Shown: positions 24,053-33,443, counted from the first letter of the stretch. The stretch is 38,161 bases of DNA from an uncultured Bacilli bacterium (GCA_944359085.1 CALVSQ010000008.1:1-38161); one strand, 5' to 3'. Translations and numbers: made by a program. The notes: generated by a model from the sequence alone, not told the origin.

Positions 24053-27000
24053 TCACTCCTCATATATTTTTATAGTCTCATAATAAATTTTTTGATTATA
24101 CTGAATATAATCAAAATTATATTTAATTTTAAATCCTTCATTAATAAATTTTTTCATACCATCATAAATTGCTTCATCATTATTTGAAACTACTATTCCA
24201 TATTTATTTTTAATATCTTTTTTTGCATCAGAAACATTAGTTGTTACAATTGGAATATTAAGTACAAGAGCCTCAATAAACACAACAGGATATCCTTCTC
24301 TTATTGAAGATAATAAGAGGGCTGATGATTTATTTAAATATTTATAAGGATTTTTCTTTTTTCCTAACAAATGAATATTGTTAATGTTTAATTCTTTTAT
24401 TTTATCAATATATAACTGATGATCTTCCCCATCACCTACAAAAAGAACTTCAAATTTATATCCTTCTTTGTTCAATTTATTAGTAGCCTCAATTATTCTT
24501 ATAAGTTTTTTAGATTCTTCAATATGACGACATATATTAATAAAATATATAGTATTATTTTCAAATTTAAAATCATCTATTTTTTCATTAGATTGTAATA
24601 ATATTTTATCTCCATCTATTACATTATTTAATACATAAATATTATCTTTTCTATGAATTAATCCTACTAATGCTTTCTTTGCATCTTCTGAAACACAAAT
24701 AATTTTTTTAAATTTTTCATATTTACATTTTTTTATTCTTTTTTGCAGTATTTTTTTATTCATTCCATCAATTAAATTTGAATGAATGTAAACTATACTA
24801 TTTTCACTACTTAATCTAGTTAAAGAAGTTAGAATTGGATGCTGATAAGAATATGAAATAGCAATATCATATTTAACAAATATTTGATAAATATATCTAA
24901 AAATTAATTTTATAAATGCTGTTACTTTTCCAAATAAATTCCATTTATTTGGACATGCAATAATTATTTTAATATTTTTAGGTAATAATTCTAAATAATT
25001 CATATCACCCTTATATACTAAATATAACGTTAAATCATATTTTTCATTTAACTTAACATAATTAATTAAATTAACTAAAGCTTTTTCCATGCCTCCAAAA
25101 GATAACTTTGGCATATATATAATCATTTTCTTCTTTTTGTTACTGATTTTTTCTAAACCTTTAAAATAACTTTCTTTGTTACCATCAAATTTTTCGATTT
25201 CTTCCTTATATTTATCATAAATATTTTTATCATTTATAAAATCTAGCATTCCTTTTTCCAATCCTGAAATTGAATCATCTACCAAAAGACCCATTTTACC
25301 ATTTTTTAATGCTTCTTTTGTACCAGTAACATTTGTTCCTATACAAATTTTTTTCAAACATAAAGCTTCATTAATAACTCTTGGATATCCCTCATATAAA
25401 GAAGAACTAATCAAACAGTCACATTGCTTCATATATGGATAAGGATTAGATTTTACTCCGTGAAGTATTACCTTATCTTTAATATTATTTTTTTCAATTA
25501 AATCAATAACTTTTTTGCCTTCCTCAGTATCATACTTTCCTAAAAAATGTAACAAAACATTTGAATTTTTTTGAACTACTTTAGAAAAAGCTTCTATTAA
25601 TCTATCATATCCTTTTTGAGTATTAAAACGACCTACTGCCAAAAAATTAATCATATTTTGATCGAATTTATAATCTATTTTTACTTTTGCCTTTTTTACA
25701 ATATCATCAACATTAAAATAAGTATAAATAGTACTTGTTTTTCCTTCACAAAAAGGATATTTTTCTAAAAATTCTTGTGTAGTCAAATCAGAAACTGTAT
25801 AAATATAATCCATTTTTTTATAAGAATTTTTAACAAGCTGTTCTCCCCAAGGAATCTTATGAGCTTTTAACTTATGATTTTTTAAGCCTACTCTTATTGA
25901 TGCTATTTTAGTTGAGTTTTTATTATTACTAGATGCAATAAAAACTGATGGATATCCTTCTAAATAAGCAACTTCAGTATTATAATCATCTTTTATAGTT
26001 TTTTTATAAACATATTTTATAAATGGTCCTCCTATCATATAAAAAATATGATAAATTTTTTTCTTTATTTTGTTATAATTAGAATTTAAAATTTCATAAA
26101 CATTGATATTTTTATCCAATTTTTCTAATAAATGTCCTCTTTTTCGTAATAATACAATATCTACCTTATTTCCATTTTTTGATAATTCATTAACAACATC
26201 AACCATGCCAACTTCTGCTCCACCTATACTTAAATCATTTATCATAAATAAATAATCTCTTTTAATTTTTTTGTTTGTTTTTTTAGTAAATAAATTACTT
26301 GCGATAATTAAAAGAATAATTAAATAAAAAACAGTTTGAGCAAATTGCATAGTATATCCAACAAAGTAAAGTATCGCCAAAGATAAACCAAATCCAAAAC
26401 CTAAAATAAATTTAGAAATTGACATTTTTTTAATATTAAATAAACATTTTAAACCATTGATTGCAATATAACCTAATGGTAAAACTATTATTAATAAAAA
26501 TCCAACCAATCCATAACAATAAAATATAGTTAAAACATCAGTTTCTACCCAATTACAATTAGGCATTGTATCATGACCATAACCTAATATTTTATCCTTA
26601 ATAGGGCTTATAGAATATAAATATTTATTTAATGTTTTTTGAATTGTCCTATTATCGAAAACCGAACTCTTTATATCTCTATATTTATATAATGTATATA
26701 CCATTCTATTTTCAAAAGTAGATAAATCAGGATTTTCTTGCATTGTTAAATCTTCATAATCATCTATATTATCTTCTATTAAATTGATATCGCCAGTTTC
26801 ATCACCTTCAGAAATGCTTATTTGATTTTTAAAATTGGCATATCCATAAGTTAAATTAAATGTTGATATTAAAACTAAAGAAATTGTTATAAAATATATT
26901 GTATCCTTACTTATTTTTTTATCTTTTATTGAAACAATTATTTTCATTAATGTATAAAATAGGACTATAAATAAAGTCATAAATAAAGGTGTTTTTGTCC

Positions 27001-27661
27001 CTACCAAATAAAAAGGTGGAATCAAAATACAAGCAAAAAATAAATATTTATACCATTTATTTATATATTTTTTTTCAAAAATCGTGTAAATTATGACAGG
27101 TAAAGCATAAATAATTGAATGACCTATATAATGCGCTGAAACAGACCAACCACGCCATCCTTCCTTTCCTTTAGAAAAAATATACGTTAATGGCGATGTA
27201 TTAGTAATAACCGAAATAAAATATATTAACACCATTAAGCCAATAGCTAAAGTGAAAGAAATTAAGATTTTTTTTCTATCTTCTTTATTGACAATTTTAA
27301 AAATAAAATAAAAATTAATCAATTGTATTATAAAATATCCATAATTACACAAATATCTTATTTCATTAAACATATTACCATAAGATAGTTCAAAGAAATT
27401 ATTCCTTATATTTATCAAGTGTAAGATACAATAAATTCCATAAATAGATAAATAGATAAATGAAATTAACTTTTCTTTGGTTGAAATTTTATAACTGAAC
27501 AATAAATATAAATAAATTCCAATTGAAATTAATGGGCGAATAAATGATATGAATGGTAAATCAAAATTAATTACATTATTTAGAAAATAAATAAAAACAT
27601 CATATAAAGGTTGTAATATAATAAATAAAATCAAAAATTTTGTAAATTTATCTGTTTTCAT
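24053..27661 (-). CDS. Triple fusion: Wzy/O-antigen-ligase-like polymerase with two GT4 domains
   Basis: A 1202-residue protein, the largest of the window. Residues 1-460: about 11-12 hydrophobic helices with the layout of O-antigen ligase/Wzy polymerases, including a long acidic outer loop (about 275-370, with GYGHDTMPNCN) before the last helices. Residues about 472-830: GT4 domain 1, starting FMINDLSIGGAEVGMVDVV and containing EGYPRVINE (E-x7-E). Residues about 846-1202: GT4 domain 2, starting MIIYMPKLSFGGMEKALVNL, with EGYPVVFIE. The frame is continuous with no internal ribosome site at the junctions. Start ATG 27661 follows GGGTGAT; the frame opens earlier at a TTG I reject because it lies in the end of the preceding gene. 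It probably couples addition of two sugars to polymerisation at the membrane. Confidence 0.87.
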   Translation of the reverse strand: MKTDKFTKFLILFIILQPLYDVFIYFLNNVINFDLPFISFIRPLISIGIYLYLLFSYKISTKEKLISFIYLSIYGIYCILHLINIRNNFFELSYGNMFNEIRYLCNYGYFIIQLINFYFIFKIVNKEDRKKILISFTLAIGLMVLIYFISVITNTSPLTYIFSKGKEGWRGWSVSAHYIGHSIIYALPVIIYTIFEKKYINKWYKYLFFACILIPPFYLVGTKTPLFMTLFIVLFYTLMKIIVSIKDKKISKDTIYFITISLVLISTFNLTYGYANFKNQISISEGDETGDINLIEDNIDDYEDLTMQENPDLSTFENRMVYTLYKYRDIKSSVFDNRTIQKTLNKYLYSISPIKDKILGYGHDTMPNCNWVETDVLTIFYCYGLVGFLLIIVLPLGYIAINGLKCLFNIKKMSISKFILGFGFGLSLAILYFVGYTMQFAQTVFYLIILLIIASNLFTKKTNKKIKRDYLFMINDLSIGGAEVGMVDVVNELSKNGNKVDIVLLRKRGHLLEKLDKNINVYEILNSNYNKIKKKIYHIFYMIGGPFIKYVYKKTIKDDYNTEVAYLEGYPSVFIASSNNKNSTKIASIRVGLKNHKLKAHKIPWGEQLVKNSYKKMDYIYTVSDLTTQEFLEKYPFCEGKTSTIYTYFNVDDIVKKAKVKIDYKFDQNMINFLAVGRFNTQKGYDRLIEAFSKVVQKNSNVLLHFLGKYDTEEGKKVIDLIEKNNIKDKVILHGVKSNPYPYMKQCDCLISSSLYEGYPRVINEALCLKKICIGTNVTGTKEALKNGKMGLLVDDSISGLEKGMLDFINDKNIYDKYKEEIEKFDGNKESYFKGLEKISNKKKKMIIYMPKLSFGGMEKALVNLINYVKLNEKYDLTLYLVYKGDMNYLELLPKNIKIIIACPNKWNLFGKVTAFIKLIFRYIYQIFVKYDIAISYSYQHPILTSLTRLSSENSIVYIHSNLIDGMNKKILQKRIKKCKYEKFKKIICVSEDAKKALVGLIHRKDNIYVLNNVIDGDKILLQSNEKIDDFKFENNTIYFINICRHIEESKKLIRIIEATNKLNKEGYKFEVLFVGDGEDHQLYIDKIKELNINNIHLLGKKKNPYKYLNKSSALLLSSIREGYPVVFIEALVLNIPIVTTNVSDAKKDIKNKYGIVVSNNDEAIYDGMKKFINEGFKIKYNFDYIQYNQKIYYETIKIYEE

Positions 27662-27671
27662 GTTAATCACC

Positions 27672-28775
27672 CTACTCAAATAATTTTTTTACTTTTCTTA
27701 AATTGTCATCGTTTATTTTTTTAAAATTATTAGTTAAATTTTTATTATCATTTTTTTTGCTTAACCATATATTTAAACCTTCATCAATACTATTATCCAA
27801 ATTAGGAATAATTACTTTATCTGAATATTCATTCAGAATTTCTCTAACACCTGGAACATCTGTTGCTATAATACTTTTATTTAAAACCATTGCTTCAATT
27901 ACAACAGTCGGATAAGCCTCACTACGTGAACTGAGTAAAAAAGCATCACATTTTTTTATATAAGGATAAGGATTTTTCTTTAGTCCTAAAAAAATAACAT
28001 TATTAATTTTTTGTTCTACCAAACTATGCGTCAACTTATCTTTTAATAGTCCATCACCTATAATATAAAAATTTATTTTATTTTCATATTTTTGGGCAAT
28101 ATTTATAATTCTATCAAAACCTTTTTCTGATACAATTCTTCCAATTGATAAAATATTTAATTTGTCTGAATCAAATGAAATATTTTCCAAATTTGATTTG
28201 TTTATAATTTTATTAATATCAACATAATTATGAATTAATTCAATTTTTCCTTCACTTTCAGGAAATGTTTCTTCAAAAATATTAATACATGATTCACTAA
28301 CACCTATTATCTTATCAAAAGAATTACAAATAGTTGAATATTTTTCATATGTTGTCACATCATCTTTAGTAACACTAGCATGTATCCAAACTATTTTTTG
28401 ACTATTATTTGGACTCATTTTAACAATATTAGAAGGTAACCCAGCTAAAAAAGCAATTTCCGTATCATATTTAGTTTTCAAAATTTTTTTATATACATAA
28501 TTTACATACAATTTGCTTTTGCCAAAATATCTATAAATTAAACTTCGTTTAACTTTATTATAAAATTTTTCTAATGAAGATTTACAAAATTCATCACCTT
28601 TAGTTAAATATTTCAATTTTATATTAGGTGATATGCTTTTTAACAACTCTCCACGTTTTTCGATTAATAAAACTGTTATATCAAAATCTTTATAAATATT
28701 ATTTAAAATATCTACCATAACAGTCTCTGCCCCGCCTATTTGTAGGCTACCAATAACAAACAAAATTTTTTTCAA
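27672..28775 (-). CDS. GT4-family glycosyltransferase
   Basis: A 367-residue GT-B enzyme of family GT4. It begins KKILFVIGSLQIGGAETVMV (Gly-rich acceptor loop), contains ILSIGRIVSEKGFD at the start of the second lobe, and the E-x7-E motif EAYPTVVIE. It is similar in length and motifs to each of the two GT4 domains in the next gene, so the three may derive from one ancestor. No ATG is available; the product probably starts at TTG 28775 (GGTG seven bases upstream), although in-frame TTG and GTG codons exist up to 28787. The non-ATG start suggests lower expression than its neighbours. Confidence 0.9.
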   Translation of the reverse strand: MKKILFVIGSLQIGGAETVMVDILNNIYKDFDITVLLIEKRGELLKSISPNIKLKYLTKGDEFCKSSLEKFYNKVKRSLIYRYFGKSKLYVNYVYKKILKTKYDTEIAFLAGLPSNIVKMSPNNSQKIVWIHASVTKDDVTTYEKYSTICNSFDKIIGVSESCINIFEETFPESEGKIELIHNYVDINKIINKSNLENISFDSDKLNILSIGRIVSEKGFDRIINIAQKYENKINFYIIGDGLLKDKLTHSLVEQKINNVIFLGLKKNPYPYIKKCDAFLLSSRSEAYPTVVIEAMVLNKSIIATDVPGVREILNEYSDKVIIPNLDNSIDEGLNIWLSKKNDNKNLTNNFKKINDDNLRKVKKLFE

Positions 28776-28831
28776 TATTAACACCAATCTTTCTAATTTA
28801 GGGAGATTTTCAATTACTTAAATTAATAAAT

Positions 28832-29746
28832 TTAATGGTTATATTTATTAACTCTTTCTAAATCTATCCATTCACCTAAAATATCATTATACATATCTGG
28901 TGAAAATTTATCAAAACCTGCACTATCAAAAAAGGTTAATTCTCCAAAATAAAGCTGATCATTACATTCATAAAAATCAATTCTTACATGAGGAAAATTT
29001 TTACCTAAAATTTTACAGAACTGAATCATTTTTTCAAAATTTTTAGGTTTTTTTATTTTTTTATTATAATCAGGAAATGTTTGGTGCATATCAAGTTTAT
29101 TAAAACTCATATCATAAAAGCTTATTTTAGGATTTTTATTTCTTTCAGATATTATAAACATAATCTTTGGTTCTCCATTAAAGCAATAAAACTTATAATC
29201 AATAATACCTTTATATATTTTATCTTCCATATATTTTTCTGCTATTATACGAGGTTTTACATCTTTATAAGGCCATTCTCTCCACAAATAAAAATATTTT
29301 CTTTTTAATCTTTTACTTAAAAATTTTTTTGCTTTTGATATGTCAAAATTTTTTTTATTTTTACATATAACAACAGTTCCAGAATCGTGTGTTGTTTTTA
29401 AAACAAATTGATTAGGCAATTTTTCAAAATCTATATCATTAACATTATTATAAACATCTAAACATGGTATTAAATATTTTTCTCCAATTAATTTTTTTAC
29501 GTAATCTCTAACTTCATATTTATCAACCAATTTTGTATATAATGGATTCCTATCAAATAACTTTAACCATTGAAGCTTCTCTGTAAAGTTTTTAGGGTTA
29601 TCCAAATTTAAATCATCACCAGTTTTTTCTTTATATACATATTCCAAATATTTTTTATCATTATACGGAATAATTCCCTTTGAGGCCAAAAAAATTATTA
29701 TTTTTTTAGGATTTTTTATTATTTTAACTATTTTTTTTGTTAGCAT
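28832..29746 (-). CDS. TupA-like ATP-grasp protein
   Basis: A 304-residue protein of the TupA-like ATP-grasp family. Characteristic segments are NFTEKLQWLKLFDRNPLYTK, LVDKYEVRDYVKKLIGEKYL, PNQFVLKTTHDSGTVVICK (nucleotide loop) and FPHVRIDFYECNDQLYFGEL followed by TFFDSAGFDKF near the end, giving the metal-binding acidic residues. TupA is required for teichuronopeptide, a glutamate/glucuronate polymer of alkaliphilic Bacillus. Ligation of an amino acid to a uronic acid is therefore an attractive reading here, where uronate enzymes flank the operon. The ATG at 29746 is the first possible start (an in-frame stop codon is directly upstream), but the GAGG ribosome site is 12 bases away and a four-codon mini-ORF overlaps the start. 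Confidence 0.87.
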   Translation of the reverse strand: MLTKKIVKIIKNPKKIIIFLASKGIIPYNDKKYLEYVYKEKTGDDLNLDNPKNFTEKLQWLKLFDRNPLYTKLVDKYEVRDYVKKLIGEKYLIPCLDVYNNVNDIDFEKLPNQFVLKTTHDSGTVVICKNKKNFDISKAKKFLSKRLKRKYFYLWREWPYKDVKPRIIAEKYMEDKIYKGIIDYKFYCFNGEPKIMFIISERNKNPKISFYDMSFNKLDMHQTFPDYNKKIKKPKNFEKMIQFCKILGKNFPHVRIDFYECNDQLYFGELTFFDSAGFDKFSPDMYNDILGEWIDLERVNKYNH

Positions 29747-29767
29747 TTAAACATCTATCCTCTTTCA

Positions 29768-30730
29768 TTATTTTTGTTTTAAATGCCACTCAACGAATTT
29801 TTTAATTCCTTCTTTAAATGAAGTTTTAGGGGCATAATTCAATAGTTTTTTTGCTTTACTTATATCAGCATAAGTTCTTTCAACATCACCTGGCTGCATA
29901 GGTAATTGTTCAATTTTAGGTGTTACTCCTAAAACCTCACCAATAATGTCAATCATCTCTTTTAATGAAATTGGAGTTGAATTACCAATATTAATTATTT
30001 CATAGACATTGTCATTATTGAAAACATACTCTGTTGATTTTATAATTCCATCAACTATATCATCAACATAAGTATAATCCCTAGATGTAGAACCATCACC
30101 ATACATTGGTATTTCTTTATCTTCTAACATTAATCTCGTAAATTTGTTAATAGCTAAATCCGGTCTTTGTTTTGGACCATAAACTGTAAAAAATCTTAGC
30201 ATGATTATATTCATGTTAAATAATTTATGATAAACATGTGCCATAACTTCATTGCTTTTTTTTGTTGCTGCATATGGACTTATGGCATAATCAACTATAA
30301 AATCTTCCTTAAAAGGAACTTTATCACAATTACCATAAACACTACTTGAAGAAGCCATAACTAAATTTTTTATTGCATATTTTTTAGCCATTTCTAAAAT
30401 ATTTTGTGTTCCTAATCCATTTACTTCTTGGTATAAAATAGGATTCTCTATCGAAGGACGAACACCAGCCATAGCTGCCAAATGGACTATACAATCAATA
30501 TTATTTTCTTTAAAAACTTTTTCTAATTCTAAATAATTTCTAATATCCACTCTATACAAAAAATAATTTTTATTTTTTAAACTTTCTTTTATGTTCTTTT
30601 CTTTATATTTTGGATCATAAAAATCGCAAAAATTATCAATTACAACCACTTTGTTACCCATTTCTAATAATTTATCTGCTAGAGTTGAACCAATAAAACC
30701 AGCCCCTCCAGTAATTAAATATGTCTTCAT
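29768..30730 (-). CDS. UDP-glucuronate 4-epimerase-like SDR
   Basis: A 320-residue extended short-chain dehydrogenase/reductase. NAD-binding GGAGFIG at 8-14, then VVVIDNFCDFYDPKYKEKNI, a segment typical of UDP-glucuronate 4-epimerases (GalE has a different insert here), SSSSVYG, and YAATKKSNE with the catalytic Tyr and Lys; FFTVYGPKQRPD follows. It should interconvert UDP-GlcA and UDP-GalA. The frame opens at GTG 30745, but GAGGAGAG is positioned for the ATG at 30730, which I use. It is the first gene of operon A, whose last gene is ugd, the source of its substrate. UDP-glucose 4-epimerase activity is the main alternative. Confidence 0.87.
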   Translation of the reverse strand: MKTYLITGGAGFIGSTLADKLLEMGNKVVVIDNFCDFYDPKYKEKNIKESLKNKNYFLYRVDIRNYLELEKVFKENNIDCIVHLAAMAGVRPSIENPILYQEVNGLGTQNILEMAKKYAIKNLVMASSSSVYGNCDKVPFKEDFIVDYAISPYAATKKSNEVMAHVYHKLFNMNIIMLRFFTVYGPKQRPDLAINKFTRLMLEDKEIPMYGDGSTSRDYTYVDDIVDGIIKSTEYVFNNDNVYEIINIGNSTPISLKEMIDIIGEVLGVTPKIEQLPMQPGDVERTYADISKAKKLLNYAPKTSFKEGIKKFVEWHLKQK

Positions 30731-30763
30731 TATATCTCTCCTCACTAATATTCCATTAATCTA

Positions 30764-30769
30764 ATTATA
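30764..30769 (-). promoter_or_regulatory. -10 hexamer of the operon A promoter
   Basis: TATAAT on the minus strand, 33 bases ahead of the first gene of operon A. The -35 region is poor (TTTAAT at 16 bp is the best fit), so activity may be modest or need an activator. The rest of the 176-base divergent intergenic region (30731-30906) is extremely AT-rich, with no other recognised element besides the tagO promoter. Confidence 0.5.
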
Positions 30770-30846
30770 TAATATTTTCTTTAATATTAAAAGACTATTT
30801 ACATTATTTTACTAATTTTAATTATTTTTTTAATTATAATTAACAT

Positions 30847-30887
30847 TTGAAAATTATATAGACTAAAATATAAAAATTTGATAAAAT
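30847..30887 (+). promoter_or_regulatory. Putative tagO promoter(s)
   Basis: Two overlapping possibilities: TTGAAA (30847-30852), 16 bp, TATAAA (30869-30874); or TAGACT (30859-30864), 17 bp, TAAAAT (30882-30887). I cannot choose between them by eye. The leader is short and ends in GAGGTG before the tagO ATG. Confidence 0.5.
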
Positions 30888-30906
30888 TATTAATAGAGGT
30901 GTTAAG

Positions 30907-31977
30907 ATGTCAAACGAAACTTTAATTCAAGTATTATTAGTAACATTTGCGTGTTACCTATTTGTATATTTAATAGTTCCTATTGTCAAAAAAATAGCAA
31001 ATCATGTTGGAGCATTAGATATTCCAAACGAAAGAAAAGTTCATAAAATTCCAATACCACGATTAGGTGGATTAGCTATTTATACTGGTTTTCTATTCGG
31101 TTATATGGTATTTGGAAAACATACAGATGTTATGAACTCAATTCTAATAGGCAGTTTTATTATTATAATAACAGGAATAATAGATGATATAAAACCGTTA
31201 AGTGCTAAAGTAAAATTATGTGGTCAAATTGCTGCTGCTTTAGTAGTTGTGTTTTATGGAAATATTTTGTTATCTAGTATGAGTGCATTTGGAATATATA
31301 TTAATTTTGGAATATTATCATATTTAGTAACAATAATCTTTATTTTATCTTTCATAAATTGTATGAATTTAATTGATGGATTAGATGGGTTAGCTGCTGG
31401 AATTAGTAGTATATTTTTCTTGACAGTTGGTAGTATTGCTATATTTAAACATACCCAAGGATTAGATTTTATATTATGTTTTATTATGTTAGGTTCTTGT
31501 TTAGGATTCTTAAAATATAACGCTAATCCTGCTTCAATATTTATGGGCGATACTGGTTCTATGTTTTTAGGTTTTATAATAAGTGTTATTGCACTTTTAG
31601 GATTTAAAAACGTTACAATGACATCTATTATTATTCCATTTACGATATTAGCAATTCCTTTTCTAGATACTATATTTGCTATAATAAGAAGATATTTAAA
31701 AAATGAAAGTATTACTAAACCAGATAAATTTCACATTCATCATCAACTACTAAACATGAATTTTTCCCATAGAAAAACAGTATTGATAATATGTTTTATT
31801 GATTCATTATTTGCTTTAGCTTCTATTGTTTATGTATTAATAGACAATAAATTAGGATATCTATTATATGGAATTTTAATGTTATTAGTTCTAATATTTG
31901 TTTTAAAAACTAATATAATTATTGAACATGATAAAAGCAAATTTTCTCTTAACTTATTTAAAAAAAGAAAAAAATAA
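30907..31977 (+). CDS. tagO: Undecaprenyl-phosphate GlcNAc-1-phosphate transferase (TagO/WecA type)
   Basis: A 356-residue polytopic membrane enzyme of the MraY/WecA superfamily that puts HexNAc-1-phosphate on undecaprenyl phosphate, starting wall teichoic acid and many capsules. Visible catalytic motifs are D93-D94 in GIIDDIKPL, NLIDGLDGLAAG (D157, D160), FMGDTGSMFLG, and the His motif HIHHQLLN (276-279). About 10-11 membrane helices and a short Lys-rich cytoplasmic tail. Start ATG with GAGGTG. It is transcribed divergently from operon A, which lacks an initiator of its own, so TagO may prime that polymer. Its stop codon overlaps the terminator hairpin shared with the convergent gene. Confidence 0.93.
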   Translation: MSNETLIQVLLVTFACYLFVYLIVPIVKKIANHVGALDIPNERKVHKIPIPRLGGLAIYTGFLFGYMVFGKHTDVMNSILIGSFIIIITGIIDDIKPLSAKVKLCGQIAAALVVVFYGNILLSSMSAFGIYINFGILSYLVTIIFILSFINCMNLIDGLDGLAAGISSIFFLTVGSIAIFKHTQGLDFILCFIMLGSCLGFLKYNANPASIFMGDTGSMFLGFIISVIALLGFKNVTMTSIIIPFTILAIPFLDTIFAIIRRYLKNESITKPDKFHIHHQLLNMNFSHRKTVLIICFIDSLFALASIVYVLIDNKLGYLLYGILMLLVLIFVLKTNIIIEHDKSKFSLNLFKKRKK

Positions 31978-31998
31978 ATGGCTATAAACTAGCCATTT
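31961..31998 (-). terminator. Terminator shared by convergent tagO and the cohesin-like gene
   Basis: A perfect 9-bp stem AAATGGCTA/TAGCCATTT (31976-31984 with 31990-31998), loop of 5. In the minus direction it is followed by ATTTTTTTC and further T, giving a strong intrinsic terminator. The stem contains the last codons and stop codon of the minus gene and overlaps the tagO stop codon. In the plus direction the T-run is poor. Confidence 0.8.
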
Positions 31999-33433
31999 CT
32001 TCATCTCCTTTTGGAGTTTCTTCAACAACACCTTTATTCTTTTTAGCTAATTTTTTAGCTAATTTTTTTTCTTTTTTTAATTCTTTTTTAGTTTTACCCC
32101 CTAAAACATTTTCTAATGCATTATCATTTACATCAATAATATTCATACGCATTGTTTTATCTAAAAAATTTTTTTGTTGTTTATTTTTATTTGATAATAA
32201 TACTATAAATATAATATATGAAATTATTATGAATCCAAACATACCAATTAGCGCATTAAAATAAATATCAGTATTTATAGTTACGGTTTCATATATTTGT
32301 AATGTATTTTCTTTAGCATCATATTTATATAAATTTTTACTACCATTTTCTAAATTTAATCCATATATCAATGGATATTCATAACCTTCTTTAGAATAAG
32401 CAACTATTTCTTTATCAGCAATATTAATTTTAGTTTCTGTATATCCTTTAGGAATTAATGACTGATCCATATCTAAAATATAAATACCTAAAGAATTAAA
32501 TTTAGCTTCATTATATAAAGTGTAATTACCATCTTTATACAAATATAAATTAACATTACCACTACTATCTTTTAATCCTACTAAAGTAAAATCTACTGTT
32601 TGATTATAATAAGCAGGAACATCTTCTTCATTTATTTTAACAGTTGTTTCTTGATAATACATACTAGCAACAGGTAAAAATTCTTTTTGTCTAACAACAG
32701 TATACGTGTTACCATCTAAAGTTACTTCAATAGGATTCATCTCTTTAACATTAGCATTTATAATGTATGTTTTTGTACTACCATTTTGAGCAGTAACAAC
32801 TATCTTAATTTGATTCATTCCTTGGGATAAAGTAACTTTACCATCTCCATCAATAGAAGATTTACTATCTTCAGGTTCAGCTATAATATTAATTTCTGTG
32901 ACATCAAAATTTAAATCTATATTATATTCTAAAGTATCTTTATTAAATTCTAAATCATAACCTTCAATTTTTAAACTAGATAAATTATTATTTTTACTAT
33001 AAGTAGACTCTAATTCAGATTGCGTCATCATTTTGAAACTAGTGCTACCTGCTGATACACTCATATTTTTTTCAGTATCCATATCTAAAACACGAGCATT
33101 TTTAATACTAACAGATCCAGTTCCAGAAGACTTAGCTTTAAATTTAAATGTATATGTTTTTGATTTTGTATTTAAACTTGAGGCTGATTCAGCAACATAT
33201 AATCCACCAAAACTTGAACTTACAAAACTTAAGTTAGAAGAAGGAACTACATCAAAATTCCAAGATCCTAAATTAGCAGAAGATGATACTTTAACAGTTA
33301 CAGTTACTGTATCACCTACTATAACAGTTGATTTAGAAGAATAAACATTTATAGTTGCACTAGAAGCATCTACTTTATTTACAATTATAAAACTTAAAAA
33401 TATACTAAATATTATTAAACTAATTTTTTTCAT
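31982..33433 (-). CDS. Membrane-anchored protein with cohesin-like and cadherin-like domains
   Basis: A 483-residue type I surface protein. A signal peptide (1-24, cut near VDA/SSA) is followed by a cohesin-like beta-sandwich (about 25-135; STVIVGDTVTVTVKVSSSAN, then LSFVSSSFGG and KTYTFKFKAKSSGTGSVSI). Next is a cadherin-like beta-sandwich (about 150-235; LSSLKIEGYDLEFNKDTLEY), an uncharacterised Tyr-rich region (240-390), one membrane helix (about 392-414) and a cytoplasmic tail rich in Lys (KKELKKEKKLAKKLAKKNK). AAGGAGGG precedes the ATG. The upstream co-transcribed gene, 10 bases away, encodes a wall hydrolase ending in a dockerin, so this protein could hold it at the membrane. The cohesin call is by pattern and moderate; a carbohydrate-binding or generic Ig-like role is possible. 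Confidence 0.75.
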   Translation of the reverse strand: MKKISLIIFSIFLSFIIVNKVDASSATINVYSSKSTVIVGDTVTVTVKVSSSANLGSWNFDVVPSSNLSFVSSSFGGLYVAESASSLNTKSKTYTFKFKAKSSGTGSVSIKNARVLDMDTEKNMSVSAGSTSFKMMTQSELESTYSKNNNLSSLKIEGYDLEFNKDTLEYNIDLNFDVTEINIIAEPEDSKSSIDGDGKVTLSQGMNQIKIVVTAQNGSTKTYIINANVKEMNPIEVTLDGNTYTVVRQKEFLPVASMYYQETTVKINEEDVPAYYNQTVDFTLVGLKDSSGNVNLYLYKDGNYTLYNEAKFNSLGIYILDMDQSLIPKGYTETKINIADKEIVAYSKEGYEYPLIYGLNLENGSKNLYKYDAKENTLQIYETVTINTDIYFNALIGMFGFIIISYIIFIVLLSNKNKQQKNFLDKTMRMNIIDVNDNALENVLGGKTKKELKKEKKLAKKLAKKNKGVVEETPKGDEEMASL

Positions 33434-33443
33434 TATACCCTCC

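Noticed and set aside
6602-27679. Possibility that the polymerase and glycosyltransferase fusions arise from missed stop codons
   Set aside because: Frames are long and open, with no start codon plus ribosome site remnants at the junctions. I cannot exclude a sequencing error without reads, so the check is listed in the findings.
24053-28775. Recent tandem duplication of GT4 domains
   Set aside because: The three domains share family motifs, but their sequences differ throughout; no long identical DNA repeat is visible.
33033-33344. 103-codon open frame on the plus strand
   Set aside because: It is antisense to the cohesin-like gene, has no ribosome site or recognisable domain, and its Thr/Val/Leu-rich composition is the mirror of the beta-rich protein on the other strand.
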